From: Parabacteroides gordonii MS-1 = DSM 23371 | GTDB taxonomy: Bacteria; Bacteroidota; Bacteroidia; Bacteroidales; Tannerellaceae | Direction: 5' to 3' | Length of the DNA stretch: 64,000 bases | Assembly: GCF_000969825.1 (NCBI RefSeq) | Contig: NZ_KQ033919.1 | Location: 2,768,744-2,832,743 of the forward strand | Notes under the pieces: generated by a model | The model's database searches: none | What the model was told of the DNA's origin: nothing | The model's input: only the letters and a program-made list of their open reading frames with translations | Program-made: the position numbers and the translations under genes | Shown here: piece after piece, positions 50,682 through 59,795 of the stretch | Numbering within the stretch: the first letter of the stretch is position 1 | Layout: each line of letters starts with the position of its first letter

Positions 50682-53600
50682 ATGAGAAGTATTAGTAAAT
50701 TTCTAATCAGTTTTGCGCTTACACTTTTCTCATTAACAGCATTTGCGCAAATTAAGGTTACAGGAACGGCGTCTGATGCCAATACTGGAGAGCCATTATC
50801 GTTTATAGCGATACAGGTGAAAGGAACAATAACAGGGACAACTTCAGATATAGACGGGAAATATAATATAGATGTTCCTGATAGAGATGCGGTTTTGGTT
50901 TATTCTTATATTGGATATAAATCGCAGGAAATAAAGGTCGGTAATCAAACTCGTATTGATATTCGTTTGTCGGAAGATATAGAAGCACTTGATGAAGTGG
51001 TGGTCGTTGGGTATGGTGTACAAAATAAAAGGGATGTCACTGGTTCGATAGCCAAAGTAGGTAGTGAAGAACTGATGTCGGTTCCAACCAGTTCTTTTGA
51101 TGCAGCATTACAAGGGCGTGCTGCTGGAGTACAGGTTACTCAAACATCTGGTTTAGCTGGTTCGGGTGCCGCTATTCGTGTAAGAGGTATTGCTTCTATT
51201 ACTGCAGGTGGTGATCCCCTGATTGTCATTGATGGAATCCCTATTATGCAAAATGCAGGAGATCGGGTAGGAGCAGCACAAGATAATCCGATGTCGTCAA
51301 TTAATGCGAATGATATTGAGAGTATTGAAATCTTGAAAGATGCTTCAGCTACGGCTATTTACGGTTCCAGAGGTGCGAATGGTGTTGTTTTGATTAGTAC
51401 AAAACGCGGGAAATCAGGAAGACCACAAGTTAATTTTAGTTCTAAAGTTGCATTTTCAACTCTTAACCGTAAAGTTGATATGTTAGGAACGCAAGATTAT
51501 TTGAAAATTTATAAAGAGGCTTTGGATAATGATTATAATTATAATCCTACTGGAGCTCCTGATCCTTCTACAGTTTCAACCTATCCTGGAGGTTTTACAG
51601 AAGAACAAGCATTACAAAATAATTCAGATTGGCAGGATCTTATTACCAGAACGGGAGTCTCTACTTATAATGATCTTTCAGTTTCGTGGGGTAATAAGAA
51701 GATTCAAACCTACCTAGGTATATCTAATGTTGCGGAGAATTCATATTTGGTAAATGATCATTTTGGAAGGACAAGTATACGCCTCAATATTGATTATAAA
51801 CCTATTGATATTTTAAAGATAGGAGGAAATTTTAGTTTCTCTCATACAGATCATCGTCCTACTCCTTCAAGTTGGGATGGTGGCTGGGGACGTGCTGTTA
51901 GTAGTTCCTTACCTTACTATCCGGCATATAATTCAGATGGCAGTTATTATGTTTTTCCTCTGTCAACAAATCCGGTGACAGAGGTTAATGAGAAAAGGCG
52001 TAGAATATTTACTCAACGGACAATGGCTAGTTTATATACGGATTTACAGATTATAAAAGGGCTGTCATTGCGTTTGGAAGGAAATATTGATTACCGGGAT
52101 AATGAATCAAATTATTTGAGAACTAAAGAGTTATCGACAAAGCCCAATAGTAACGTGACAAATCGTTATGAAACAAATTGGAATGCAAAAGCTCTATTAA
52201 ATTATAGTCTGGCAATTAATGATAAACATCGATTTCATTTCCTGTTAGGTACAGAAGTTCTCAAGTCTACACGTGTTTCAAATTATACGAATGTTGTATT
52301 TGAACAGGGAAAAGAAAATTGGTTATTTAAAAATCCTGTTTTTGATGAGGCAAATAAGACATTTACGAGATATCCCAATCAGGATTTTTCATTTATTTCT
52401 TTCTTCGGACGTATAAATTATACGTTAATGGATCGATATATGTTTACCGGAACTTATCGTAGGGATGGTTCATCTAGATTTGGGGAAAATAATAAATTTG
52501 GTAATTTCCCCGCTGCTTCTATCGGTTGGCTTATAACGGAAGAGGATTTTTTGAAGGACAATGATGTAGTAAGTTTATTGAAATTGAAAACAGGTTTTGG
52601 TATAACCGGTAATGCTGAGATTCCCAATTATGCACAATGGGGAGCTGTTAGTGTGAATACGAATCAATTATATGTAGGAGATAATTATTGGCATATTAAT
52701 TCGCTGAAAAATTCGGATTTAAAATGGGAAACTACATCTACGTTTGATGTAGGGTTGGAATATGGATTTTTGAAGAATCGTATTTCCGGTGAAATAGGTT
52801 TTTATAATAAAAATTCCAAGGATCTTTTCCTGAATGTAAGTGTACCAGCCTCTGTCGGATATACAGCTTTTTTGGCAAATATAGGAAAGGTACGTAACAC
52901 TGGTGTGGAATTTAATATTAAATCAGTGAATATTACAAATAGAAATTTCGCCTGGACTACTGATTTTAATATCAGTTACAATAAGAACAAAGTATTGGAT
53001 GTTGGCAATGCCGGACCCGATGCATTAAGTGGAGAAGGCGATACACGAGTTCTGGTAGGTCAGCCTATTGGAGTCAACTACCTTGTTAAAGTTTTGCGTG
53101 TAGATCCGGAGGACGGTATGCCTGTTTATGAAATGCTTGATGAAAATAAGAAACCCATTGGAGAAACAAAGGAATATAATGCAGATAGAGATCGGCAACC
53201 AGTAGGACACCCTTATTCTGATTTTGTTGGCGGTTTAAATAATACATTTACTTATAAGAATTGGGATTTTGGATTTATGTTTACATTCCAGATCGGTGGT
53301 AATATTTATGATGACGGAGAGAAGTTCCAAATGAATAATGTCGGTACGTGGAATTTGAAAAGCAATGTTCTTGACAGATGGCAAAAGCCTGGTGATATTA
53401 CCGATATACCTCGTGTTAGTTTGGGTAAAAGTGGAATTGAATTAGCTAGAAATACAACGGAGTATTTACATGATGCGAGTTTTTTGCGTTTGAAAAATGT
53501 GAGCGTAGGTTATACGTTTAAAGGTATTAAAATTAATAAGCTTAATATTCGTGACATTCGTTTATATGCCCAGGCTACCAACTTACTAACTCTTTTCAGT

Positions 53601-53744
53601 GAGTATTATAATAAATACAGTGGTGAACCTGAAATTATGCGTGATGTCGATTCGGCCCAAAAGAGAAATTTAAGTTTGAATGTAACTTATTTGACTCCTC
53701 CTCAGGCTCGTACATATACAGTTGGATTAAGTGTAAACTTTTAA
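50682..53744 (+). CDS. SusC/RagA-family TonB-dependent outer-membrane transporter (no STN domain)
   Basis: A 1020-residue outer-membrane protein: signal peptide (to about 22, LTAFAQ), carboxypeptidase-regulatory-like domain (about 24-105, GEPLSFIAIQVKGTITGTTSDIDG), DEVVVVGYGVQNKRDVTGS, plug (about 120-230, SINANDIESIEILKDASATA) and barrel ending GLSVNF. It lacks the STN domain present in the other two SusC proteins here, which agrees with control by a hybrid two-component system instead of sigma/FecR. Flanking GH13 genes suggest an alpha-glucan or alpha-glucoside substrate. Confidence 0.95.
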   Translation: MRSISKFLISFALTLFSLTAFAQIKVTGTASDANTGEPLSFIAIQVKGTITGTTSDIDGKYNIDVPDRDAVLVYSYIGYKSQEIKVGNQTRIDIRLSEDIEALDEVVVVGYGVQNKRDVTGSIAKVGSEELMSVPTSSFDAALQGRAAGVQVTQTSGLAGSGAAIRVRGIASITAGGDPLIVIDGIPIMQNAGDRVGAAQDNPMSSINANDIESIEILKDASATAIYGSRGANGVVLISTKRGKSGRPQVNFSSKVAFSTLNRKVDMLGTQDYLKIYKEALDNDYNYNPTGAPDPSTVSTYPGGFTEEQALQNNSDWQDLITRTGVSTYNDLSVSWGNKKIQTYLGISNVAENSYLVNDHFGRTSIRLNIDYKPIDILKIGGNFSFSHTDHRPTPSSWDGGWGRAVSSSLPYYPAYNSDGSYYVFPLSTNPVTEVNEKRRRIFTQRTMASLYTDLQIIKGLSLRLEGNIDYRDNESNYLRTKELSTKPNSNVTNRYETNWNAKALLNYSLAINDKHRFHFLLGTEVLKSTRVSNYTNVVFEQGKENWLFKNPVFDEANKTFTRYPNQDFSFISFFGRINYTLMDRYMFTGTYRRDGSSRFGENNKFGNFPAASIGWLITEEDFLKDNDVVSLLKLKTGFGITGNAEIPNYAQWGAVSVNTNQLYVGDNYWHINSLKNSDLKWETTSTFDVGLEYGFLKNRISGEIGFYNKNSKDLFLNVSVPASVGYTAFLANIGKVRNTGVEFNIKSVNITNRNFAWTTDFNISYNKNKVLDVGNAGPDALSGEGDTRVLVGQPIGVNYLVKVLRVDPEDGMPVYEMLDENKKPIGETKEYNADRDRQPVGHPYSDFVGGLNNTFTYKNWDFGFMFTFQIGGNIYDDGEKFQMNNVGTWNLKSNVLDRWQKPGDITDIPRVSLGKSGIELARNTTEYLHDASFLRLKNVSVGYTFKGIKINKLNIRDIRLYAQATNLLTLFSEYYNKYSGEPEIMRDVDSAQKRNLSLNVTYLTPPQARTYTVGLSVNF

Positions 53745-53756
53745 ATTGAAGATATT

Positions 53757-55142
53757 ATGAAAACAAAATATATTGCAATAATAATGTTAGGCGCTCAATT
53801 AGCCTATACTTCATGTGATGATATGGGATTTTTGCAAATCAAACCGGATAGTCTGGAATTGACGGATGATCGCATAAAGACAGTCGAAGATTTAGATAAA
53901 TTGTTGTTAGGAGCTTATAATGAAATTCGGTCTTCAGGTTTTTATGGTGGACGTACATTACGTGGATTTGATGTGATTGCCGATGATGGTGTTGCAGATG
54001 TTGCAACATTTGAATGGGTCCAGATGAGTGCTCATACGATGAACTTAGTAAATGCCGTTGGACGTGATACTTGGACAGCTACATATAAAGCAATTAATAT
54101 GGTGAATCAAGTTGCATTTAGTGATTTGGGAGAAAGCATATTATCTGAAAATCCACAAAAGGAGGTTCAGTTTAAGGCGGAAGCTTCTTTTATTCGCGCG
54201 TTTGGGTATTTTCATTTAGTTCGTGCCTTTGGGCTTCCTTATGCTCAAGAAACAAAGGATGTGCCCGAGATGGGAGTCCCTCTGCGTTTACGTGGAGTGA
54301 TGGATAGGGTATCTGCGTTTGAAATAGTTCAACGTTCAAGTGTAAAAGAAGTCTATTCGCAAATTATTTCGGATTTAGAATATGCAATAGCCCATCTTTC
54401 CGAAACAGAAAATCCAGCTTCAGGAAGAGCTACTGCTGACGGTGCTAAAGCTTTACTGGCAAAAGTCTATTTTTATAAACATGACTTTGCAAATGCCGCA
54501 AAATGTGCAGAAGAATTAATTAATACTCAAAAATATGATTTAGATGAAGATTTGTCTGCTAAATATGCAAGAGCAGAGAAGAAGACGATTACAAAAGAAA
54601 CTATTATGATGATTCCTTCTGTATCTTTAATCGAAGATTCATGGGGAGGATTAAGGGACTATCGTACTAATGGGTTGGCATTGCCTACAAGTAGACCTTC
54701 TAATGCCCTGATAGCAGCTTATGATCATAACAACGACCGTCGTTTTCAGACTTTCTATAAAAATATTGATGGCTTATGGTACACTGTTAAATTCGATTAT
54801 GAACATATGGACGGGATAATTATGGGTTATAATGAGTTACTTCTGATATATGCAGAATCATTGGCTGAATCTGACAGTAATATGGATTTAGCATTGAATG
54901 CACTCCAAAAAATAGAGAAAAGGGCTTATGGAAAAGTGATGACTGTAAATCGTGATAAAGCAACTATTATCAAAACGGTGCAAAAAGAACGTCGTTTGGA
55001 AATAGCATTGCAAGGAGAAAGATTGTTTGAGTTAAAACGCTTGAAACAACCTATTCGTGGAGAAGCATGGGATTCTCATAAAGTTATGTTCCAAATTCCG
55101 GATGTTGAGCAAAATGGAAATCCAGATGTTAATATGAATTGA
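53757..55142 (+). CDS. SusD/RagB-family glycan-binding lipoprotein
   Basis: A 461-residue lipoprotein, shorter than the other two SusD proteins in the window. Lipobox LAYTSC (Cys20), then DDMGFLQIKPDSLELTDDRI. SusD motifs: FKAEASFIRAFGYFHLVRAFGLPY, GRATADGAKALLAKVYFYKHD, GYNELLLIYAESLAE and VQKERRLEIALQGERLFELKRL. It starts 12 bases after susC. An intrinsic terminator begins 19 bases after the stop. Confidence 0.94.
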   Translation: MKTKYIAIIMLGAQLAYTSCDDMGFLQIKPDSLELTDDRIKTVEDLDKLLLGAYNEIRSSGFYGGRTLRGFDVIADDGVADVATFEWVQMSAHTMNLVNAVGRDTWTATYKAINMVNQVAFSDLGESILSENPQKEVQFKAEASFIRAFGYFHLVRAFGLPYAQETKDVPEMGVPLRLRGVMDRVSAFEIVQRSSVKEVYSQIISDLEYAIAHLSETENPASGRATADGAKALLAKVYFYKHDFANAAKCAEELINTQKYDLDEDLSAKYARAEKKTITKETIMMIPSVSLIEDSWGGLRDYRTNGLALPTSRPSNALIAAYDHNNDRRFQTFYKNIDGLWYTVKFDYEHMDGIIMGYNELLLIYAESLAESDSNMDLALNALQKIEKRAYGKVMTVNRDKATIIKTVQKERRLEIALQGERLFELKRLKQPIRGEAWDSHKVMFQIPDVEQNGNPDVNMN

Positions 55143-55161
55143 TGTAAGAACTATGTTTATT

Positions 55162-55187
55162 GAGGGCGAGTATTCCTCGCTCTTTTT
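55162..55187 (+). terminator. Intrinsic terminator between susD and the second GH13 gene (locus 3)
   Basis: AGGGCGAG pairs with CTCGCTCT across a TATTC loop and runs into TTTTT. It ends 29 bases before the chosen GH13 start, so downstream enzymes depend on readthrough or another promoter. Confidence 0.75.
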
Positions 55188-55215
55188 ATCAGTTACTCTT
55201 AAATCCAGATTAGTT

Positions 55216-57054
55216 ATGTATAGAAAAATAATGGTATTTGTTTTTTACTTTTTGTTTATAATTGGAGATATTGCTGCTCAAAATATAAATAAAATAGAGC
55301 CTCTGTTTTGGTGGACAGGAATGAAAAATCCGGAACTTCAATTGATGGTATATGGGGATCATATTTCTGAATATCATCCGATTATAAGTGATCCTCATGT
55401 CTGTTTGAAAAACTATGTAACGGTTGAAAGTCCCAATTATCAGATTTTATATCTTGATTTATCTAAAGCTCAACCTGGCTTTTTTGATATAACTTTTGTA
55501 AAAGGGAAAAAGAAAATTGTGTATTCCTATGAATTAAAAGAACGTAAAGCAAACACTTCTGATATTCAGGGATATGATTCTTCAGATGTATTGTACTTGA
55601 TTATGCCGGATCGTTTCGCCAATGGTGATCCTTCCAATGACCATGTCCCTATGTCTGCTGAATATGTAGTGGATCGCAGTAAGCCGGGAGCAAGGCATGG
55701 AGGTGACTTGAAAGGAATAGAAGACCATCTTGATTATTTTGTGGATTTAGGTGTGACTGCTATTTGGCTAAATCCTGTTTTGGAGAATGATGCAAAGGGC
55801 GGATCTTATCATGGTTATTTCTCGACAGATATGTATCATGTAGATAGGCGTTTGGGAACAAATGAGGATTATTTGCGTTTGATTGACAAAGCGCATAAAA
55901 AAGGTTTACGAGTGGTAATGGATATGATTTTTAATCATATAGGTGGAAATCATCCATGGGTTTTGGATGTTCCTTCTAAAGATTGGTTCAATGAGAGTCC
56001 ATCTAAAAGAGGGAATCATGCTAAAGCTATATTTTATGATACTTATGCATCTACATATGATTCTGATGTGATGAAATATGCTGGTTTTGGATTTGATGTT
56101 AATCAAGCTAATCCGCATATCGCTAAATACCTTATCCAAAATTCAATTTGGTGGATAGAATATGCCCGGATTGATGCGATAAGGCAAGATACTTATCCTT
56201 ATGCAGATTTTGATATGATGCGGGAATGGAATATTCAGGTAATGAATGAATATCCTCAATTTAATATTGTAGGAGAAATTTGGACGAATTATACGATTGG
56301 TACGGCTTGGTGGCAAAAGGACTGTAAGTTGAATTTCGGGAAAAGCACAGAACTAAAATCAGTTATGGATTTTACTTTAATGGATATTGCCAGTGGTATA
56401 TTTAATGATAAATCAGCATCTGAAGGACAATTAAATAAAATCTATGATCATTTGTGCTATGATTTTGTTTATCCGGATATTAAAAATGTCTTGCGTTTTT
56501 TGGATAATCATGATACGGATCGTTTCCTGCGGTCTGAACCTACGGATTTAGATGGATATAAACAGGGTGCAGCGTTTTTATTGACAATTCCGGGTACTCC
56601 TCAATTATATTACGGACATGAGTGGTTAATGTATGGAACAAAGAATCGTCCGGGTGGAGATGGAAATATTCGATTGGATGTTCCAGGTGGATGGGCCGAT
56701 GATTCTCAAAACTGGTTTATTCGTGAAGGACGTTCCTCTTTACAAAATGAGGCATGGGACTACTTGCAGACGCTATTAAAATGGAGAAAAGGTAATAAGA
56801 TTATTTCAGAAGGTAAAATGAAACATTTCATGCCTCAATCTGGTGTTTATGTCTATGAACGTTATTTGGACAATAGAAGTGTTATGGTTTTTATCAATGG
56901 CTCAAATAAAGAGGTGGAATTACCACTTGCTCGTTATGCCGAATCATTGAGAGGAAGAACAAAAGGAAAGGATGTTTTAACGAAGCGAGTGATCACTTTC
57001 ACAGAAAATCTTGAATTAACCCCCAAAGAGGTTTTGGTTATTGATATGAATTAA
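55216..57054 (+). CDS. GH13 alpha-amylase family enzyme (SusA/neopullulanase-like), copy 2
   Basis: A 612-residue secreted paralogue of the enzyme at 48823-50664. The signal peptide MYRKIMVFVFYFLFIIGDIA fixes the start at 55216; an in-frame ATG at 55153 lies before the terminator hairpin. The domain order is the same. Catalytic residues: Asp325 in DAIRQDT, Glu354 in IVGEIWTN, Asp433 in FLDNHDTDRF. Differences around the active site (EIWTN versus EAWYP, NHDTDRF versus NHDLGRF) suggest a distinct specificity. It is followed 11 bases later by the carboxylesterase start. Confidence 0.95.
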   Translation: MYRKIMVFVFYFLFIIGDIAAQNINKIEPLFWWTGMKNPELQLMVYGDHISEYHPIISDPHVCLKNYVTVESPNYQILYLDLSKAQPGFFDITFVKGKKKIVYSYELKERKANTSDIQGYDSSDVLYLIMPDRFANGDPSNDHVPMSAEYVVDRSKPGARHGGDLKGIEDHLDYFVDLGVTAIWLNPVLENDAKGGSYHGYFSTDMYHVDRRLGTNEDYLRLIDKAHKKGLRVVMDMIFNHIGGNHPWVLDVPSKDWFNESPSKRGNHAKAIFYDTYASTYDSDVMKYAGFGFDVNQANPHIAKYLIQNSIWWIEYARIDAIRQDTYPYADFDMMREWNIQVMNEYPQFNIVGEIWTNYTIGTAWWQKDCKLNFGKSTELKSVMDFTLMDIASGIFNDKSASEGQLNKIYDHLCYDFVYPDIKNVLRFLDNHDTDRFLRSEPTDLDGYKQGAAFLLTIPGTPQLYYGHEWLMYGTKNRPGGDGNIRLDVPGGWADDSQNWFIREGRSSLQNEAWDYLQTLLKWRKGNKIISEGKMKHFMPQSGVYVYERYLDNRSVMVFINGSNKEVELPLARYAESLRGRTKGKDVLTKRVITFTENLELTPKEVLVIDMN

Positions 57055-57065
57055 GAATGATTATT

Positions 57066-58745
57066 ATGAAAATAAACAGAAGACAATTTGTAAGAAATTT
57101 GGGGATGGGTACAGCTACATTGAGTATAGGAAGTTTGATGTGTTCTGCTTCATGTGTTTCATCCGGAAACTCCCATAATGAAAGTGGAAAGGTAAATAAC
57201 GATGATCAGATCCTTTTTATAGGTGATGATATCGCTATAGCCCAGACGGAATATGGGAAAATACAGGGTTATTTATTGAATAATGTATATACTTTTCTCG
57301 GGATTCCTTATGGGGCGGATACTTCTGGTAAAAATCGTTTTATGCCACCTCAGAAGCCTGAATCATGGGAAGGAGTTAGACCCGCTGTTTTTTATGGAAA
57401 TACGGCTCCTCAGCGAATGGAGAATCGCTGGCCTAATAATTATGGGACTTTTGCTGATCATTGGAATTATTGGGATGTAAGTGAAGATTGTCTTTACTTA
57501 AATGTATGGACTCCGGGGATAGCGGATGGGAGAAAACGTCCGGTCTTAGTTTGGCTACATGGGGGAGGTTTTACAAATGGTAGTGGTATTGAGCAGGATG
57601 GATATCATGGCGAGAATATCAGTCGGGAAGGGAATGTGGTGTTTTGCTCTATTAATCATCGGTTAGGACCAATTGGTTTTTCCGATCTTTCAGCTGTGGG
57701 AGGTGATAAGTTTGAGGATTCCGGTAATGTAGGAATGTTGGATATCATTGCTGCTTTAGAATGGGTTCATAATAATATATCTAATTTTGGAGGAGATCCG
57801 AAAAATGTAACGATAATGGGACAATCCGGCGGAGGGTCCAAAGTATGTACTGTGGCTGCTATGCCTGCTGCAAAAGGGTTGATCCATAGGGCTGTTGCAT
57901 TAAGCGGATCAACAATAGGAGCTTCAGATCAGGCGATGACCCGGAAAGTTGGCGAGTATATATTGAAAGAGGCTGGGTTAACCCCTTCTCAAATTGATAA
58001 ACTCCAGGAAATACCCTGGAGGGATTATCTGGATATTGCCGATAGGGCTTGTAAAAAGTGCAGGGAGGATCAAAATATCAATATGAGAAGGACTTTTGGT
58101 CCTGTTGCCGATGATAGGAATATTCCTGTTGGAGTCTTTTATTCGGGGGAGAGTCCTTTGGATTCTCCGGTTGTACCTATGATTTTTTGTACGACTTTCT
58201 ATGAGTGGAATCCCAATAGAGCGGATGCCGTTTTAGAAATGATTACTCAAGAAGAGGTTGTAGAAAAGATTAGAACTCAATATGGAGATAAGGCAGAATC
58301 GATAGTGAGAGCTTTTGCTGAGAATTTCCCGGATAAAACTCCGATGGAGTTGTGGGCTATGATATCTTCTTCCCGTCAGCAGGTGGTAAAGACTGCCAAT
58401 GCAAAATTGAAACAAGGTCAGCCTGTATATGTGGCATGGTTTGGTTGGTGTCCCCCTTTATTTAATAATCGTATGCGTGCATTTCATTGCCTGGATATTT
58501 GTTTTTGGTTTAAAAATACAGATCGGATGTTTACACATACAGGAGGAGGCAAAATTCCTCGTGTATTATCCGATAAAATGTCAGGAGCTCTATTAAACTT
58601 TATGCGGACAGGCGATCCGAATGGTGGTGAATTATCTGTTTGGCCGGAATATTCAGAGGAAAATGGAGAAGTTATGATACTGAATAATGTGTGTGAGGTT
58701 CGGAATGATCCGGATCGTGAGGCTCGGAAATCATTAGAAGTTTAA
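57066..58745 (+). CDS. Type-B carboxylesterase with twin-arginine-like signal
   Basis: A 559-residue esterase from the ATG at 57066 (MKINRRQFVRNLGMGT); an ATG at 57057 is also in frame. Twin-arginine motif RRQFV and a Cys-rich leader (SLMCSASC) suggest export and perhaps lipidation. Carboxylesterase features: FLGIPYG, SEDCLYLNVWTP, the oxyanion motif WLHGGGFTNGSG, INHRLGPIGF, and nucleophile elbow GQSGGGS with Ser254; the usual sequence is GESAGG, so the Gln and Gly are atypical. It would remove ester groups from the imported glycoside. It is coupled to its neighbours by short gaps. Confidence 0.9.
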   Translation: MKINRRQFVRNLGMGTATLSIGSLMCSASCVSSGNSHNESGKVNNDDQILFIGDDIAIAQTEYGKIQGYLLNNVYTFLGIPYGADTSGKNRFMPPQKPESWEGVRPAVFYGNTAPQRMENRWPNNYGTFADHWNYWDVSEDCLYLNVWTPGIADGRKRPVLVWLHGGGFTNGSGIEQDGYHGENISREGNVVFCSINHRLGPIGFSDLSAVGGDKFEDSGNVGMLDIIAALEWVHNNISNFGGDPKNVTIMGQSGGGSKVCTVAAMPAAKGLIHRAVALSGSTIGASDQAMTRKVGEYILKEAGLTPSQIDKLQEIPWRDYLDIADRACKKCREDQNINMRRTFGPVADDRNIPVGVFYSGESPLDSPVVPMIFCTTFYEWNPNRADAVLEMITQEEVVEKIRTQYGDKAESIVRAFAENFPDKTPMELWAMISSSRQQVVKTANAKLKQGQPVYVAWFGWCPPLFNNRMRAFHCLDICFWFKNTDRMFTHTGGGKIPRVLSDKMSGALLNFMRTGDPNGGELSVWPEYSEENGEVMILNNVCEVRNDPDREARKSLEV

Positions 58746-58750
58746 TATTA

Positions 58751-59731
58751 ATGCATAAAAATATGCTTGGGAAAAAGATTTCAAGACGTGATATGCTCCT
58801 AACTACCGGATCTGCTTTCTTGGGGAGTGCATTCGCTGAATGGACTTCCTGTATTCCTGGAAAAAAGAATTCGATGAATGCCTCTTCAGATAAACGACCG
58901 TTCCGTGTAAGTCTAAATGTTTCGACGATATCAGGATATAAATTATCAGTACAGCAACAAATCGCTTTATGTGCTGAGGCTGGCTTTGAAGGAATTGAAT
59001 TGTGGACTCGGGATGTACAAGCTTTTGTGGATCAAGGAGGATCATATGAGGAATTGAGTAAACAGTTGAAAGAGTCAGGACTTTTATTGGAAAATATGAT
59101 TGGCTTTGCAGCCTGGTTTGCAGATGATCCTCTGAAGCGTGAAGAAGGATTGAAGCAGATGAGGCATGATATGGAAATGACCTCGAGGCTTGGTGGTAAA
59201 TTTATCGCAGCTCCTGTACAAGGCATTACTCATTTTGATCGGTCACAATTATTCGAATATGCAGAACGTTATAAAGCAATATTGAAATTGGGCAATGCGA
59301 TTGGTGTAACTCCTATCTTGGAGCTTTGGGGAGCAGGTGTGTTAAATCAATTGTCAGATACTATTGCTATTGCTATAGCCACGGGGCATCCTCAGGCATC
59401 GGTCTTATTGGATTTTTACCATCTGTATAGAGGTGGAAATAGTTTTGATAGCCTACATCTGGTAAATGGGAAAGCTCTTCCTGTATTACATATTAACGAT
59501 TATCCAGATTTGCCTCCTCGGGAAAAGTTAAAAGATTCGGATCGGGTATTTCCTGGTGATGGTATATGCCCTTTTAAGAAGATAATCCCTTTATTGTATG
59601 ATTCCGGATTTCAGGGTGCTTTATCGGTAGAATTATTTAATAAAGGATATTGGGAGAGTATGGATGTGAAGGAAGTTTTGAAAATGAGTTATGAAAAAAC
59701 GATAGGGGTAATAAATGACTCATTGGTGTGA
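58751..59731 (+). CDS. Exported sugar phosphate isomerase/epimerase-like TIM-barrel protein
   Basis: A 326-residue protein of the xylose-isomerase-like TIM barrel (AP_endonuc_2) family with a twin-arginine-type leader (KISRRDMLLTTGSAFLGSAF). Core motifs: ALCAEAGFEGIELWTRD, metal-site candidates in TPILELWGAG and VLLDFYHLYRGG, HINDYPDLPP and GALSVELFNKGYW. In 3-keto-glycoside loci, proteins of this fold act as keto-sugar isomerases/epimerases or in the elimination step, which fits its company with two oxidoreductases and DUF1080. The exact reaction cannot be assigned. It is the last gene of the locus. Confidence 0.85.
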   Translation: MHKNMLGKKISRRDMLLTTGSAFLGSAFAEWTSCIPGKKNSMNASSDKRPFRVSLNVSTISGYKLSVQQQIALCAEAGFEGIELWTRDVQAFVDQGGSYEELSKQLKESGLLLENMIGFAAWFADDPLKREEGLKQMRHDMEMTSRLGGKFIAAPVQGITHFDRSQLFEYAERYKAILKLGNAIGVTPILELWGAGVLNQLSDTIAIAIATGHPQASVLLDFYHLYRGGNSFDSLHLVNGKALPVLHINDYPDLPPREKLKDSDRVFPGDGICPFKKIIPLLYDSGFQGALSVELFNKGYWESMDVKEVLKMSYEKTIGVINDSLV

Positions 59732-59744
59732 AATTGTGTAAAAA

Positions 59745-59781
59745 TTAGATGGGGCTATCTTTTTAAGGTAGTCCCATCTAA
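59745..59781. terminator. Bidirectional terminator between the isomerase and the fucosidase
   Basis: TTAGATGGGGCTA (59745-59757) pairs with TAGTCCCATCTAA (59769-59781), 13 bp with one G-T pair. An A-run precedes it (a T-run for minus-strand transcripts), and T-rich sequence follows 7 bases later. Confidence 0.85.
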
Positions 59782-59795
59782 TGTTGATTTTTTAA

